From NCBI RefSeq assembly GCF_001612885.1, contig NZ_BDBH01000009.1, positions 186,001 to 250,000 of the forward strand: a DNA stretch of 64,000 nucleotides, given 5' to 3'. Under the pieces are notes generated by a model. The model saw only the letters and a program-made list of their open reading frames with translations, made no database searches and was not told where the DNA came from. This stretch comes from Nocardia harenae NBRC 108248. Lineage in GTDB: Bacteria; Actinomycetota; Actinomycetes; Mycobacteriales; Mycobacteriaceae. Of this stretch, positions 1-7,696 are shown piece by piece; within the stretch, counting starts at the first letter, position 1; each line of letters begins with the position of its first letter. The translations under genes were made by a program, and so were the position numbers.

Positions 1-486
1 GTGCTCGACCGAGGCGGTGTTCCCGGCTCGGCGTCGCACGATCGTGCGCAGTGCGGGCAGCTCGTCGGCGATGTCGAGGATGCGGGTGACGTAGTCCGAT
101 TCCGCGACGACCACGGCCGCCGCGGCGTCCGAGATCTGGTGGCGCAGGAACTCGGCCTTCAGCGCGGTGTTCAACGGGACCCAGACGGCGCCGAGCGCGT
201 TGGCGGCGAACCAGGTGACCAGCGCGTCCAGGTTGTTGTCCAGCATGCAGACCACGGTGTCGCCGCGGCCGATCCCCAGCTCGCGCAGTCCCGCCGCGCG
301 TCGCAGGGCGGCCGTCCAGAGCGCGCCGAAGGTGGTGATCTCGCCGGAGAAGTCGAGAAAGGGCTCGTCGCCGACGTGGGCCGAGGCTCGTCGGAGCACA
401 TCGATGACCGTGTCGGGTTCGTTGCGTCGCCAGGTGGTGTCGGACCGGTGGTCGGCGGGGTGTTCGAGGGTGATGTCGCTTGCCAC
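1..486 (-). CDS. AMP-binding acyl-CoA synthetase, N-terminal part (runs off the window)
   Basis: The 162 visible residues are the N-terminal part of an ANL-superfamily acyl-CoA synthetase. They include the early substrate-domain signature where a 'GDTVVCMLDN' stretch is followed by 'GAVWVPLNTALK'. Such enzymes form an acyl-adenylate from acid and ATP and then the CoA thioester. The catalytic P-loop and the C-terminal lysine lie outside the window, so substrate class cannot be judged. The GTG start at 486 is chosen because GGAG sits about 6 nt upstream and no better start lies between it and the neighbouring stop. It lies 8 nt downstream of the PPDK-like gene on the same strand, so the two are probably co-transcribed. 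Confidence 0.8.
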   Translation of the reverse strand, partial: MASDITLEHPADHRSDTTWRRNEPDTVIDVLRRASAHVGDEPFLDFSGEITTFGALWTAALRRAAGLRELGIGRGDTVVCMLDNNLDALVTWFAANALGAVWVPLNTALKAEFLRHQISDAAAAVVVAESDYVTRILDIADELPALRTIVRRRAGNTASVEH

Positions 487-494
487 TGATGCTC

Positions 495-2153
495 CTACCC
501 GTCGTTTTCCAGTTGCACCGCGATGAGCATGGCCGGCAGCGGGTGCGCGCACGTGATGTCGGTATGTCCGGCTCGGAGGGCGGCGCGCACCGTGTCGGCG
601 TCGACCGTCTCCAGGTGCGGCAGCCGAGCCGTCTCCGACGGGTGGTGCGCGCGCAGCGGGGCGTGCCGCAGGCCGATCTCGGTCAGTCGCCGCAGATCCG
701 GACTGTCCGATTCCGACCAAGCGCTCAGGGCCAGCGCGCCCTCGCGGATTTCGCCGTGGTCGCCGTCCACGGTGATGGTTCTGCCGAGTAGCGCGGTGAC
801 GGTTCCCGCACCGCAGCCGACGACCGCGGGCGTGCCGGTCTCGCGGCTGACGACGGCCGCGTGCGAGGTGGCGCCGCCGGACTCGGTGACGATGCCCTCC
901 GCGGCGAGCATGCCGTGCACATCGTCGGGGCTGGTGGCGGTCCGCACCAGGATCACCTTCTCCCCGGCGTCGGCGGCCTCGACCGCGTCGTCGGGATCGC
1001 CGACGGCGCGTCCGGTGGCCACGCCGGGGCACGCGGCCAGCCCCTTGGCGAGGAGCGGTGCGGCCAGGCGTGTCTCCGGTTGCAGCGAGGGCAGCAGCAG
1101 AGTCCGCACGTGCTCGGGGCGCACCCGGCGCAACGCCTCGGAGCCGTCGATCCTGCCCTCGTCGAGGAATCGCAAGGCCAAGCGAACCGCGGCTTGGGCG
1201 GACCGCTTGGCCGTGCGGGTCTGCAGCAACCACAGGCGGCCGTTCTCGACGGTGAATTCGATGTCCTGGACATCGGTGCCGAGATCCTCGAGGACGCGCG
1301 TGGCCGCCATCAGCTCGGCGTACACCTCGGGCTGCTCCGTTGCCAGTGCGCTGAGCGGTTCGCAGTCGGTGGTGCCCGAGACGACGTCCTCGCCCTGCCC
1401 GCCGCGCAGCCACTCGCCGAACGGCTCGTCCGAGCCGGTCAGCGGATTGCGGCTGAACAACACGCCGGTGCCGGAATCCTCCCCCAGGTTGCCGAAGACC
1501 ATCGCCTGTACCACGACCGCGGTGCCCGCGTGGTCGTCGAGGCCGCGGTGGTGGCGGTAAGCGCGCGCCCGGGGGCTGTTCCACGATGCCAGCACAGCGG
1601 CGATCGCGCCGCGCAGTTGCGCCGCGGGATCCGCGGGAACGGTGGCGTCCGCATCGCCGTTCAGGACGATTCGCCGGTACATCTCGGTGAATCGGCGCCG
1701 GGTGTCGGCGGCGAATTCCGCGGTCCCGGCCCGGCCGAGGGTCGCCTCCACGGCGTCATCGATGCCCAGGTCGAGCACCGTGTCCATCATGCCAGGCATG
1801 CTCAGCGCGGCCCCGCTGCGCACGCTGACCAGGAGCGGCCGCCGCCCGCCGCCGAAGCTGCGACCGGTCTCGGATTCGACCCAGCGCAGCCCGTCGAGAA
1901 CGGCGGGCCAGATGCTGTCGAGGGTCTGTTGGGGATCCTGCTGCCAGCGGCGGCAGACCTCGGTCGTGATCGCGAACGCGGGCGGTACCGGCAGGTGATG
2001 TCGCCGCATGCCGTCGATGCCGAAGCCCTTGTTGCCGAGCACCTTCCGGGACAGTCCGCTCCGGCCGTCCAGCCGGGCGACGAGGGGCGCGCCGCCGATC
2101 TCGGTCGCGGTGGATTCGTGCCGTCCTCGATCGCTCGAGATGACCTTCGACAT
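495..2153 (-). CDS. ppdK: Short pyruvate, phosphate dikinase-like protein (ATP-grasp plus phosphohistidine domains only)
   Basis: This 552-residue protein has the PPDK ATP-grasp nucleotide-binding region ('SVRSGAALSMPGMMDTVLDL', then a 'NPLTG' segment) followed by the swivelling phosphohistidine domain ('GGATSHAAVVSR', catalytic His). It ends soon after, so it lacks the C-terminal PEP/pyruvate TIM barrel of the roughly 880-residue enzyme. Mycobacteria carry a similarly short homologue (Rv1127c, about 490 aa), so this is a family form and not necessarily a broken gene. It may phosphorylate its histidine from ATP and pass the phosphate to a separate partner or small molecule; that is inference. 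The ATG at 2153 is chosen over an upstream in-frame start at 2225 because AAGGAGG lies 4 nt before it. The region upstream is AT-rich. Confidence 0.82.
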   Translation of the reverse strand: MSKVISSDRGRHESTATEIGGAPLVARLDGRSGLSRKVLGNKGFGIDGMRRHHLPVPPAFAITTEVCRRWQQDPQQTLDSIWPAVLDGLRWVESETGRSFGGGRRPLLVSVRSGAALSMPGMMDTVLDLGIDDAVEATLGRAGTAEFAADTRRRFTEMYRRIVLNGDADATVPADPAAQLRGAIAAVLASWNSPRARAYRHHRGLDDHAGTAVVVQAMVFGNLGEDSGTGVLFSRNPLTGSDEPFGEWLRGGQGEDVVSGTTDCEPLSALATEQPEVYAELMAATRVLEDLGTDVQDIEFTVENGRLWLLQTRTAKRSAQAAVRLALRFLDEGRIDGSEALRRVRPEHVRTLLLPSLQPETRLAAPLLAKGLAACPGVATGRAVGDPDDAVEAADAGEKVILVRTATSPDDVHGMLAAEGIVTESGGATSHAAVVSRETGTPAVVGCGAGTVTALLGRTITVDGDHGEIREGALALSAWSESDSPDLRRLTEIGLRHAPLRAHHPSETARLPHLETVDADTVRAALRAGHTDITCAHPLPAMLIAVQLENDG

Positions 2154-2319
2154 GATCCTCCTTGTGGCCACTGTGTCCGTCGCTTGCGTCTGGGGCGAAG
2201 CGCCTACCTCCAAAGATAGGCACAAAGAGTAATAATTATCTAACTTCTTGCGAATCCGGCGGACGTCCGTGCGGGGCGCCCGGCGAGGTGCGCCGACGGC
2301 ATGGGTGCCGACGTGGCGC

Positions 2320-2988
2320 TCAGCGAGCGCGATCGGCGGCGGAGCCGATCACGCCCGCGCGCGCCAGTTCGGCGCGGCACGAGGCGGGATTCTCGAACAG
2401 GATCGTGTGCATCCCCAGGTCGGCCGCGGGCGCGAGATTCTCCACGAAGTCATCGATGTACACGACCGCGGCGGCCGGTAGGTCCAGGCGCCGCAGCAGC
2501 TCCCGATAGATGGCCGGGTCCGGTTTGCGCAGCCCGAGCTCGGCCGAGTTCACCACGATCCGGAAACAGTCCTCGGGCAGTTCGTCGCGGAGCCATTCGC
2601 GATTCTCCAGCAGATTGTTCGTCAGCATCGCGACGTCGTAGTGGGCTGCCAGCTCGCGCACCAGCTCGATCATCTCCGGTACCAGCACCCGGGCCGCGGT
2701 CATCGCCGCCGCCAGCTCCCTGATATCGACCCGTACGCCGTGCTGCCGCTCGACACGCACGCAGACGTCCCGGAGGAAATCCCTGGCCGTCATCGCGCCC
2801 GTCTCGACCTTCGCGAACGCCGCGTCGCCACGCAGGAAGGCCGAGAGCGTGCCGGTCGGCAACCCCAGCTTCTCCCCGTAGATCTCCAGGCCGACCATCG
2901 GCGGCGGCGTGAGAACGCCACCCCAATCGAAGGCGATCGCGGAGAACCTGCTCCTCGGCGTCGGAGTCTCCTCGATCTCGGAACTCAC
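2320..2988 (-). CDS. HAD-superfamily hydrolase (haloacid dehalogenase-like phosphatase)
   Basis: The 222-residue protein opens with 'AFDWGGVLT', HAD motif I in the variant where the second aspartate is replaced, as in the epoxide hydrolase N-terminal/ACAD10-like HAD group. Motif II is in 'MLTNN', the motif III lysine in 'LRKPDPAIY', and motif IV in 'VYIDDFVEN'. It is a cytosolic hydrolase of unknown substrate. The GTG at 2988 is preferred because GAGGAGGG lies 4-5 nt upstream; the open frame extends to 3150 without another good site. This HAD subgroup often accompanies acyl-CoA dehydrogenase and CoA-ligase genes, which fits the surroundings. Confidence 0.85.
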   Translation of the reverse strand: MSSEIEETPTPRSRFSAIAFDWGGVLTPPPMVGLEIYGEKLGLPTGTLSAFLRGDAAFAKVETGAMTARDFLRDVCVRVERQHGVRVDIRELAAAMTAARVLVPEMIELVRELAAHYDVAMLTNNLLENREWLRDELPEDCFRIVVNSAELGLRKPDPAIYRELLRRLDLPAAAVVYIDDFVENLAPAADLGMHTILFENPASCRAELARAGVIGSAADRAR

Positions 2989-3202
2989 GGGACCCTCCTC
3001 GCATGGTGGTGAGATGATGTGCCGCGTTCCGCCGATCTGTGCCGGTCGGTCCGTGGCTGTCGAATGTGGCGGCCGGACCGGGTCCGTGCACGGGCAGTCG
3101 CCGTTTCGGCGGAGTGTCGGTAGGGGGGCGCCGATCGAATCCGGCGGCACGTCCGTCCGATCACAGTCGCCGGCGGGCGGAAATCAAAGACTCAGCAAGG
3201 GT

Positions 3203-3216
3203 TACTTGGTTAAGTA
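3203..3216. promoter_or_regulatory. Inverted repeat TACTT-N4-AAGTA in divergent promoter region
   Basis: The 355-bp gap between the HAD gene (minus) and the DUF35 gene (plus), 2989-3343, contains no convincing gene. It holds a perfect short inverted repeat, TACTTGGTTAAGTA, in a locally AT-rich stretch about 130 bp before the DUF35 start. Such a site in a divergent promoter region is a plausible operator for a TetR-type repressor. No protein can be assigned to it from sequence alone. Confidence 0.4.
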
Positions 3217-3343
3217 TGTCGGTAGTGTGCTGCGTCTGCCGGGGTTTGGCAAGAGCCGTCCCCGCGTCCGGCGCAGCCGACCGAGCCGACAGCCGATAGC
3301 GGGTGACGCGCGGCGTCACCCCCCACCCATGCGAGGTTGCCCT

Positions 3344-3814
3344 ATGTCCAACACCCGCGGGCCAGGCGTGCTCCAGCGACCGCTTCCGCTGGTCACCGCC
3401 GAGAATCGCCACCATTGGCAGGCTGGCGCGAACGGTAGCTGGCAGGTACTGCGCTGTCCGCTCTGTGGCCATCGCGCCCTCCCGCCCGCGCCGTGCTGCT
3501 CGTCGTGCCGGAAGGGCATCCCCGCGCCGAGCCCCGCGTCCGGCGATGCCTACCTGGTCTCGTGGACGGTCAATCACCAGGCCTGGTTCCCGGGGATGGA
3601 GGTACCGTTCGTGCTGGTTCTGATCGAGCTGGCGGAGCAGCGGGATCTGCGCTTGCTGACCAATCTGCTGGGGCCCGACGGCGCGCCCGTCGCCACCGCC
3701 GACGGCCTGCGCGCCGATATGCCGGTGCGCCTGCGCTTCGAGCGGGTCGCCGACGACGTGTGGCTTCCGCAGGCCGTGGTGGGGGCCGGATTCGCGGCTG
3801 GGGCACACGGGTGA
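3344..3814 (+). CDS. DUF35 / OB-fold acyl-CoA-associated zinc-ribbon protein
   Basis: This 156-residue protein begins with a rubredoxin-like zinc ribbon (CPLC, then CSSC about 14 residues on) followed by an OB-fold region with 'YLVSWTVNHQAWFPG'. That is the DUF35 architecture. These proteins bind acyl-CoA and work with thiolase-like partners. In steroid side-chain degradation the Ltp2/ChsH2-DUF35 pair is a retro-aldolase. Its TGA overlaps the GTG of the next gene (a thiolase homologue) by 4 nt, so translational coupling and a protein pair are likely. The ATG at 3344 follows GAGG by about 9 nt; the open frame extends far upstream but shows no gene-like protein there. Confidence 0.85.
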   Translation: MSNTRGPGVLQRPLPLVTAENRHHWQAGANGSWQVLRCPLCGHRALPPAPCCSSCRKGIPAPSPASGDAYLVSWTVNHQAWFPGMEVPFVLVLIELAEQRDLRLLTNLLGPDGAPVATADGLRADMPVRLRFERVADDVWLPQAVVGAGFAAGAHG

Positions 3815-4992
3815 AACGCGCCGAGGATTCCGCTGTGATCAGCGGAGTAGGACAATCGGATATCGGACGCGGGCTCGGTCGCTCGCCGCTGTCGCTCGCC
3901 GCGCAGGCCGCGCTGCGCGCGATCGCCGACGCGGGCCTCGACGTCGATGATGTCGACGGAGTATCCACCTGGCCCGGCAGGTACGACCACATCCCCGGCT
4001 TCTCCGGGGTCGGTGTGTCCGACCTGCAGGCCGCGCTCGGGCTGCGCCTGAACTGGTTCGCAGGCGGTCCGGACGCGGCGGGCCAGCTGGGGCAGGTGTT
4101 CAACGCGGTCGCCGCCGTGCACTCCGGTCTGGCCCGGCACGTGGTGTGCTTCCGCGTGGTCACCGAGGCCACGGTGCGCCGGACCGGCGCCCGACCGAGC
4201 CAGTCCGGAACGGGGTCCGAGCGGTTACAGGGGGCCACCTCCTTCGTCGCACCGTACTGGGCGACCTCCGCGGCGCAGTGGACGGCGCTGCTCGCCCGCC
4301 ATCACATGAACCGCTTCGGGACGACGCGCGAACATCTGGGCGCCATCGCCGTGAACGCCCGCGCGCACGCCGCGCTCAACGAGACCGCGGTGTTCCGCGA
4401 GCCGATGACGATGGAGGACTATCTCGGCGCGCGTCCCATCTGCGACCCGCTGGGACTCTACGACTGCGACGTGCCGGTCGACGGCTGCACCGCCGTGGTG
4501 ATCAGTGCCGCCGATACGGCCGCGGAGCTGCGACGACGCCCGGTCCGCATCCTCGCGATGGGCAGCGCGCTCAAGGATTCGCCGACGTGGTTCGGCCGGG
4601 CGGACCTGACCACCTCGGCCGCCCACGATGCCGCCGAGATGATGTGGTCACGCACCGACCTCGCACCCGGCGACGTGGACGTGGCCGAGTTGTACGACGG
4701 ATTCAGTTTCCTGACCCTGATGTGGATCGAGGCGCTCGGCTTCTGTGGCCCGGGGGAGGGCGGGCCGTGGCTCGATGGCGGTCGCACCATCGCGCGCGAC
4801 GGCGCCGTCCCACTGAACACTCAGGGCGGGCAACTGTCCGGCGGTCGATTGCACGGGCTGGGGTTTCTGCACGAGGCGGTCGTCCAGTTGCAGGGGCGCG
4901 GCGGCGTCAGGCAGCTGGCCAGGCGACCGGAGATCGCGGTGGCGGCGGCAGGCGGCGGGCCCCTCGGCGGCTCGCTGCTGCTGGGGTGCTGA
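3811..4992 (+). CDS. Thiolase-superfamily protein (lipid-transfer/Ltp-type, possible retro-aldolase)
   Basis: This 393-residue protein has the thiolase fold typical of SCP2-type or 'lipid-transfer protein' thiolases: 'ISGVGQSDIGRGLGRSPL' at the start, 'DVAELYDGFSF' in the C-terminal half, and a glycine-rich 'GGQLSGGRLHGLGF' loop. No canonical thiolase nucleophilic cysteine is evident where it is expected near residue 90-110. Together with the 4-nt overlap with the DUF35 gene, this resembles the Ltp2-DUF35 aldolases, which cleave a beta-hydroxyacyl-CoA with a tertiary alcohol rather than a beta-ketoacyl-CoA. That activity is inferred. The GTG start at 3811 is fixed by the overlap (GTGA). Confidence 0.82.
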   Translation: MKRAEDSAVISGVGQSDIGRGLGRSPLSLAAQAALRAIADAGLDVDDVDGVSTWPGRYDHIPGFSGVGVSDLQAALGLRLNWFAGGPDAAGQLGQVFNAVAAVHSGLARHVVCFRVVTEATVRRTGARPSQSGTGSERLQGATSFVAPYWATSAAQWTALLARHHMNRFGTTREHLGAIAVNARAHAALNETAVFREPMTMEDYLGARPICDPLGLYDCDVPVDGCTAVVISAADTAAELRRRPVRILAMGSALKDSPTWFGRADLTTSAAHDAAEMMWSRTDLAPGDVDVAELYDGFSFLTLMWIEALGFCGPGEGGPWLDGGRTIARDGAVPLNTQGGQLSGGRLHGLGFLHEAVVQLQGRGGVRQLARRPEIAVAAAGGGPLGGSLLLGC

Positions 4993-5021
4993 GCCGGGCC
5001 GGATCCGTCGGAGGCGCGGCC

Positions 5022-5108
5022 ATGGGGCCTCCTCGCGGGAGCGGTGCGGACCCGGTCGAGAAGTCGGCTCTTGTCAAGAAGCTGGCAGACGCCTACCATT
5101 CCGAATAG
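5022..5108 (+). CDS. Possible 28-residue small ORF
   Basis: An ATG preceded by GGAGG (9 nt spacing) opens a 28-residue frame ending at TAG. It lies in the 267-bp gap between the thiolase and the thiolase-ECH fusion. The peptide ends in '...VKKLADAYHSE', which resembles the first helix of SnoaL/NTF2-like proteins, so it could be a remnant of such a gene or a chance frame. There is no other support. Confidence 0.2.
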   Translation: MGPPRGSGADPVEKSALVKKLADAYHSE

Positions 5109-5259
5109 CGGACGCAAACCGTCGGTAATTACTTTTCCCCGGAACCTGCCAGGTGAAACCGCTTGTCGTGCAGTGGTATCCGGCTGCGACAACCTAGATT
5201 CACCCGCCGGGAACCGGCGTGGCAACGAGCGGGACTTCTCGGCGCGGTGGAGGACTCAG

Positions 5260-7656
5260 ATGACGAAGACGGTCGACTATTCGAGTATCGACGCGCGCAC
5301 GCCGATCGTGGTCGGCGTCGGCCAGGCGGGCGAACGCATCGACGATGCCGACTACCGCGCCCTGTCGCCGATCGATCTGGCCGTTGCCGCGGCCGAGGCG
5401 GCGATCGCCGATACCGGCGCGGATCCGCGCTCGGTCATCGCGGCGATCGACACCGTGGCCTGTACCCGGCAATTCGAGAATTCGACGCCCATGGCCCCGG
5501 CGCCGCTCGGCAAGTCGACGAAATTCCCCCTGTCGGTGTCGAATCGGTTGGGTGCGGCGCCGCGGCGGGCGGTGCTGGAGGTCGCCGGAGGGCAATCTCC
5601 GCAACATCTGCTGAACGAGTTCGTCGACACGATCCACGCCGCGGCCGCCGAGGTCGTGTTGTTGGCCGGTGCCGAGGCGATATCCACCATCCGCCACCTG
5701 ACCGGGTCCGACGCCGCGCCCGACTTCGGCGACGACCCCGCCGATCCGGACGACCGCTACGAGGACCGCGGATTCGGGCTGGCCGGGCTGACCACCATGG
5801 AGCAGGCCGCGCACGGACTGGTGAGCGCGCCCGCCCAGTACGCGCTGCTGGAGAACGCGCGTCGCGCGGCACGCGGGGAGTCGAGGGAGAAGTACACGGC
5901 CGCCATGGGCGCGCTGTTCGCGCCGTTCACCGAGGTTGCCGCCACCAACCCGCTCTCCGCCGCTCCCGAGCGCCACAGCGCCGAGGAACTCGTCACGGTG
6001 ACCGAGCGCAATCGGATGATCGCCGACCCGTATCCGCGTTTCCTCGTCGCCCGGGATCAGGTCAACCAGGGCGCCGCCGTTGTCCTGATGTCGGTCGGAG
6101 CCGCGCGTCGGCTCGGTATCGACGAGCGCAAATGGGTATTCCTGCACGGCCGAGCCGATCTGCGTGAGCGAAACCTGCTCGAGCGCGCAGACTTCGGGAC
6201 GGCGCCTGCCGCGGTCGCTGCCGTACGGCACGCGTTGGCCGTGGCCGGGCTCGACATCGACCGCATCAACTTCTTCGATTTCTACTCCTGCTTCCCGATC
6301 GCGGTCTCGAATATCACCGAGCCGCTCGGACTCTCACCGGACGACCCGCGAGGTCTCACGGTGACCGGCGGGCTGCCGTTCTTCGGCGGCGCGGGCAACA
6401 ACTACTCGATGCACGCGATCGCCGAAGCGGTACCGCGAGTACGCGCCGAACCCGGTTCCTACGCGCTGGTTTCGGCCAACGGCGGCGTGCTGTCCAAGAC
6501 CTCGGTCGGCATCTACAGCACCACACCGGCCGAGTTGCGCCGCGACGACAGCGCCGCACTACAGCGCGAGATCGACGCACTCGACAGTCCATCGCATGTG
6601 GCCCATCCCGACGGCTGGGCCACCATCGAGACCTACACCGTCGTGCACGGCCGGGGTGGCCTCAGGACCGGCATCGTGATCGGCAGGCTCGAGGACGGTG
6701 ACGGGCGATTCCTGGCACAGGTCGCACCCGAGGACGACGCGCTGCTCGAGCTGCTGGAGACCGCGGAACAGCCCATCGGACAGCGTGTTCACGTCACCGC
6801 GCTCGGTTACGGGAACCGGCTGACGGGCACCGCCGAGACCGCGCGCGAGCTGTTCGCCAAGGGCGCGCCCGCACTGCGGGAGAACTACGAGTTCGTCAAG
6901 GTTCGTCGCGACGGTCATCTGCTCGAGGTCACCATCAATCGCCCCGAGGCACGCAACTCCCTGCATCCGCCGGCGCACGAGGAACTCGACAGCGTCTTCG
7001 ACGCCTTCTTCGCCGACCGCGATCTGTGGGTCGCGATCATCACCGGCGAGGGCGCGCAGGCATTCTGCGCGGGCAACGATCTGGTCTACGGCGCGGGCGG
7101 CAAGCAGGTCTACATCCCGCTCAACGGCTTCGCGGGATTGACCAGCAGGAAGAATATGACGAAGCCGGTGATCGCGGCGGTCAACGGGTTCGCGATGGGT
7201 GGCGGCTTCGAGATCGCTCTGGCCTGCCATCTCGTCGTGGCCGACGAGACCGCGAAGTTCGCCCTGAGCGAGGTCAAGGTCGGCCTCGTCGCCGGTGCGG
7301 GCGGAGCGATCCGGCTGCCGCGTTCGGTGCCGCCGAAGGTCGCCACCGAGTTGATTCTCACGGGGCGGCGAATCGGTGCGCAGGAGGCGCGCGAACTCGG
7401 TGTCGTGAACCGTGTCGCGCCCCCCGGTGCGGCGATGACCGCGGCGCGTGCGTTGGCCGACGAAATCCTCACGGGCTCACCGACATCGGTGCGGCTGTCG
7501 CTGGCTCTCATGGAGCAGACCCAGGGCATCGCCGACACGGTCGAGGCGGTCACCGCGCCCAACGATGTCATCGACGAGTTGATGACCAGCGCGGACGCCA
7601 TCGAAGGCATGGTGGCCTTCGCCATGAAGCGCACACCGCAATGGAAGAACCGGTGA
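5260..7656 (+). CDS. Fusion protein: thiolase-like domain plus enoyl-CoA hydratase
   Basis: A 798-residue protein. Residues 1 to about 440 are an acetyl-CoA acetyltransferase/thiolase-like domain ('TPIVVGVGQAGERID', then 'GGLPFFGGAGNNYSMHAI'). About 450-530 is a small C-terminal thiolase extension. From about 540 to the end is a complete crotonase-fold enoyl-CoA hydratase. The hydratase part keeps both catalytic glutamates, in 'GGGFEIA' and 'SEVKVG'. Standalone versions of both domains are common; the single chain suggests channelling between hydration and C-C bond cleavage of one CoA ester. ATG 5260 follows GGAGG by 7-8 nt. It lies 40 nt upstream of the CoA-transferase gene, likely in one operon. 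Confidence 0.85.
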   Translation: MTKTVDYSSIDARTPIVVGVGQAGERIDDADYRALSPIDLAVAAAEAAIADTGADPRSVIAAIDTVACTRQFENSTPMAPAPLGKSTKFPLSVSNRLGAAPRRAVLEVAGGQSPQHLLNEFVDTIHAAAAEVVLLAGAEAISTIRHLTGSDAAPDFGDDPADPDDRYEDRGFGLAGLTTMEQAAHGLVSAPAQYALLENARRAARGESREKYTAAMGALFAPFTEVAATNPLSAAPERHSAEELVTVTERNRMIADPYPRFLVARDQVNQGAAVVLMSVGAARRLGIDERKWVFLHGRADLRERNLLERADFGTAPAAVAAVRHALAVAGLDIDRINFFDFYSCFPIAVSNITEPLGLSPDDPRGLTVTGGLPFFGGAGNNYSMHAIAEAVPRVRAEPGSYALVSANGGVLSKTSVGIYSTTPAELRRDDSAALQREIDALDSPSHVAHPDGWATIETYTVVHGRGGLRTGIVIGRLEDGDGRFLAQVAPEDDALLELLETAEQPIGQRVHVTALGYGNRLTGTAETARELFAKGAPALRENYEFVKVRRDGHLLEVTINRPEARNSLHPPAHEELDSVFDAFFADRDLWVAIITGEGAQAFCAGNDLVYGAGGKQVYIPLNGFAGLTSRKNMTKPVIAAVNGFAMGGGFEIALACHLVVADETAKFALSEVKVGLVAGAGGAIRLPRSVPPKVATELILTGRRIGAQEARELGVVNRVAPPGAAMTAARALADEILTGSPTSVRLSLALMEQTQGIADTVEAVTAPNDVIDELMTSADAIEGMVAFAMKRTPQWKNR

Positions 7657-7696
7657 CCGGGTCGGCCTGGGCGGACATATCGAAAGGACGGCAACG

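Noticed and set aside
1-489. Plus-strand open frame of 162 codons at the window start
   Set aside because: It is the shadow of the acyl-CoA synthetase on the minus strand, whose protein is clearly homologous and has a good ribosome binding site.
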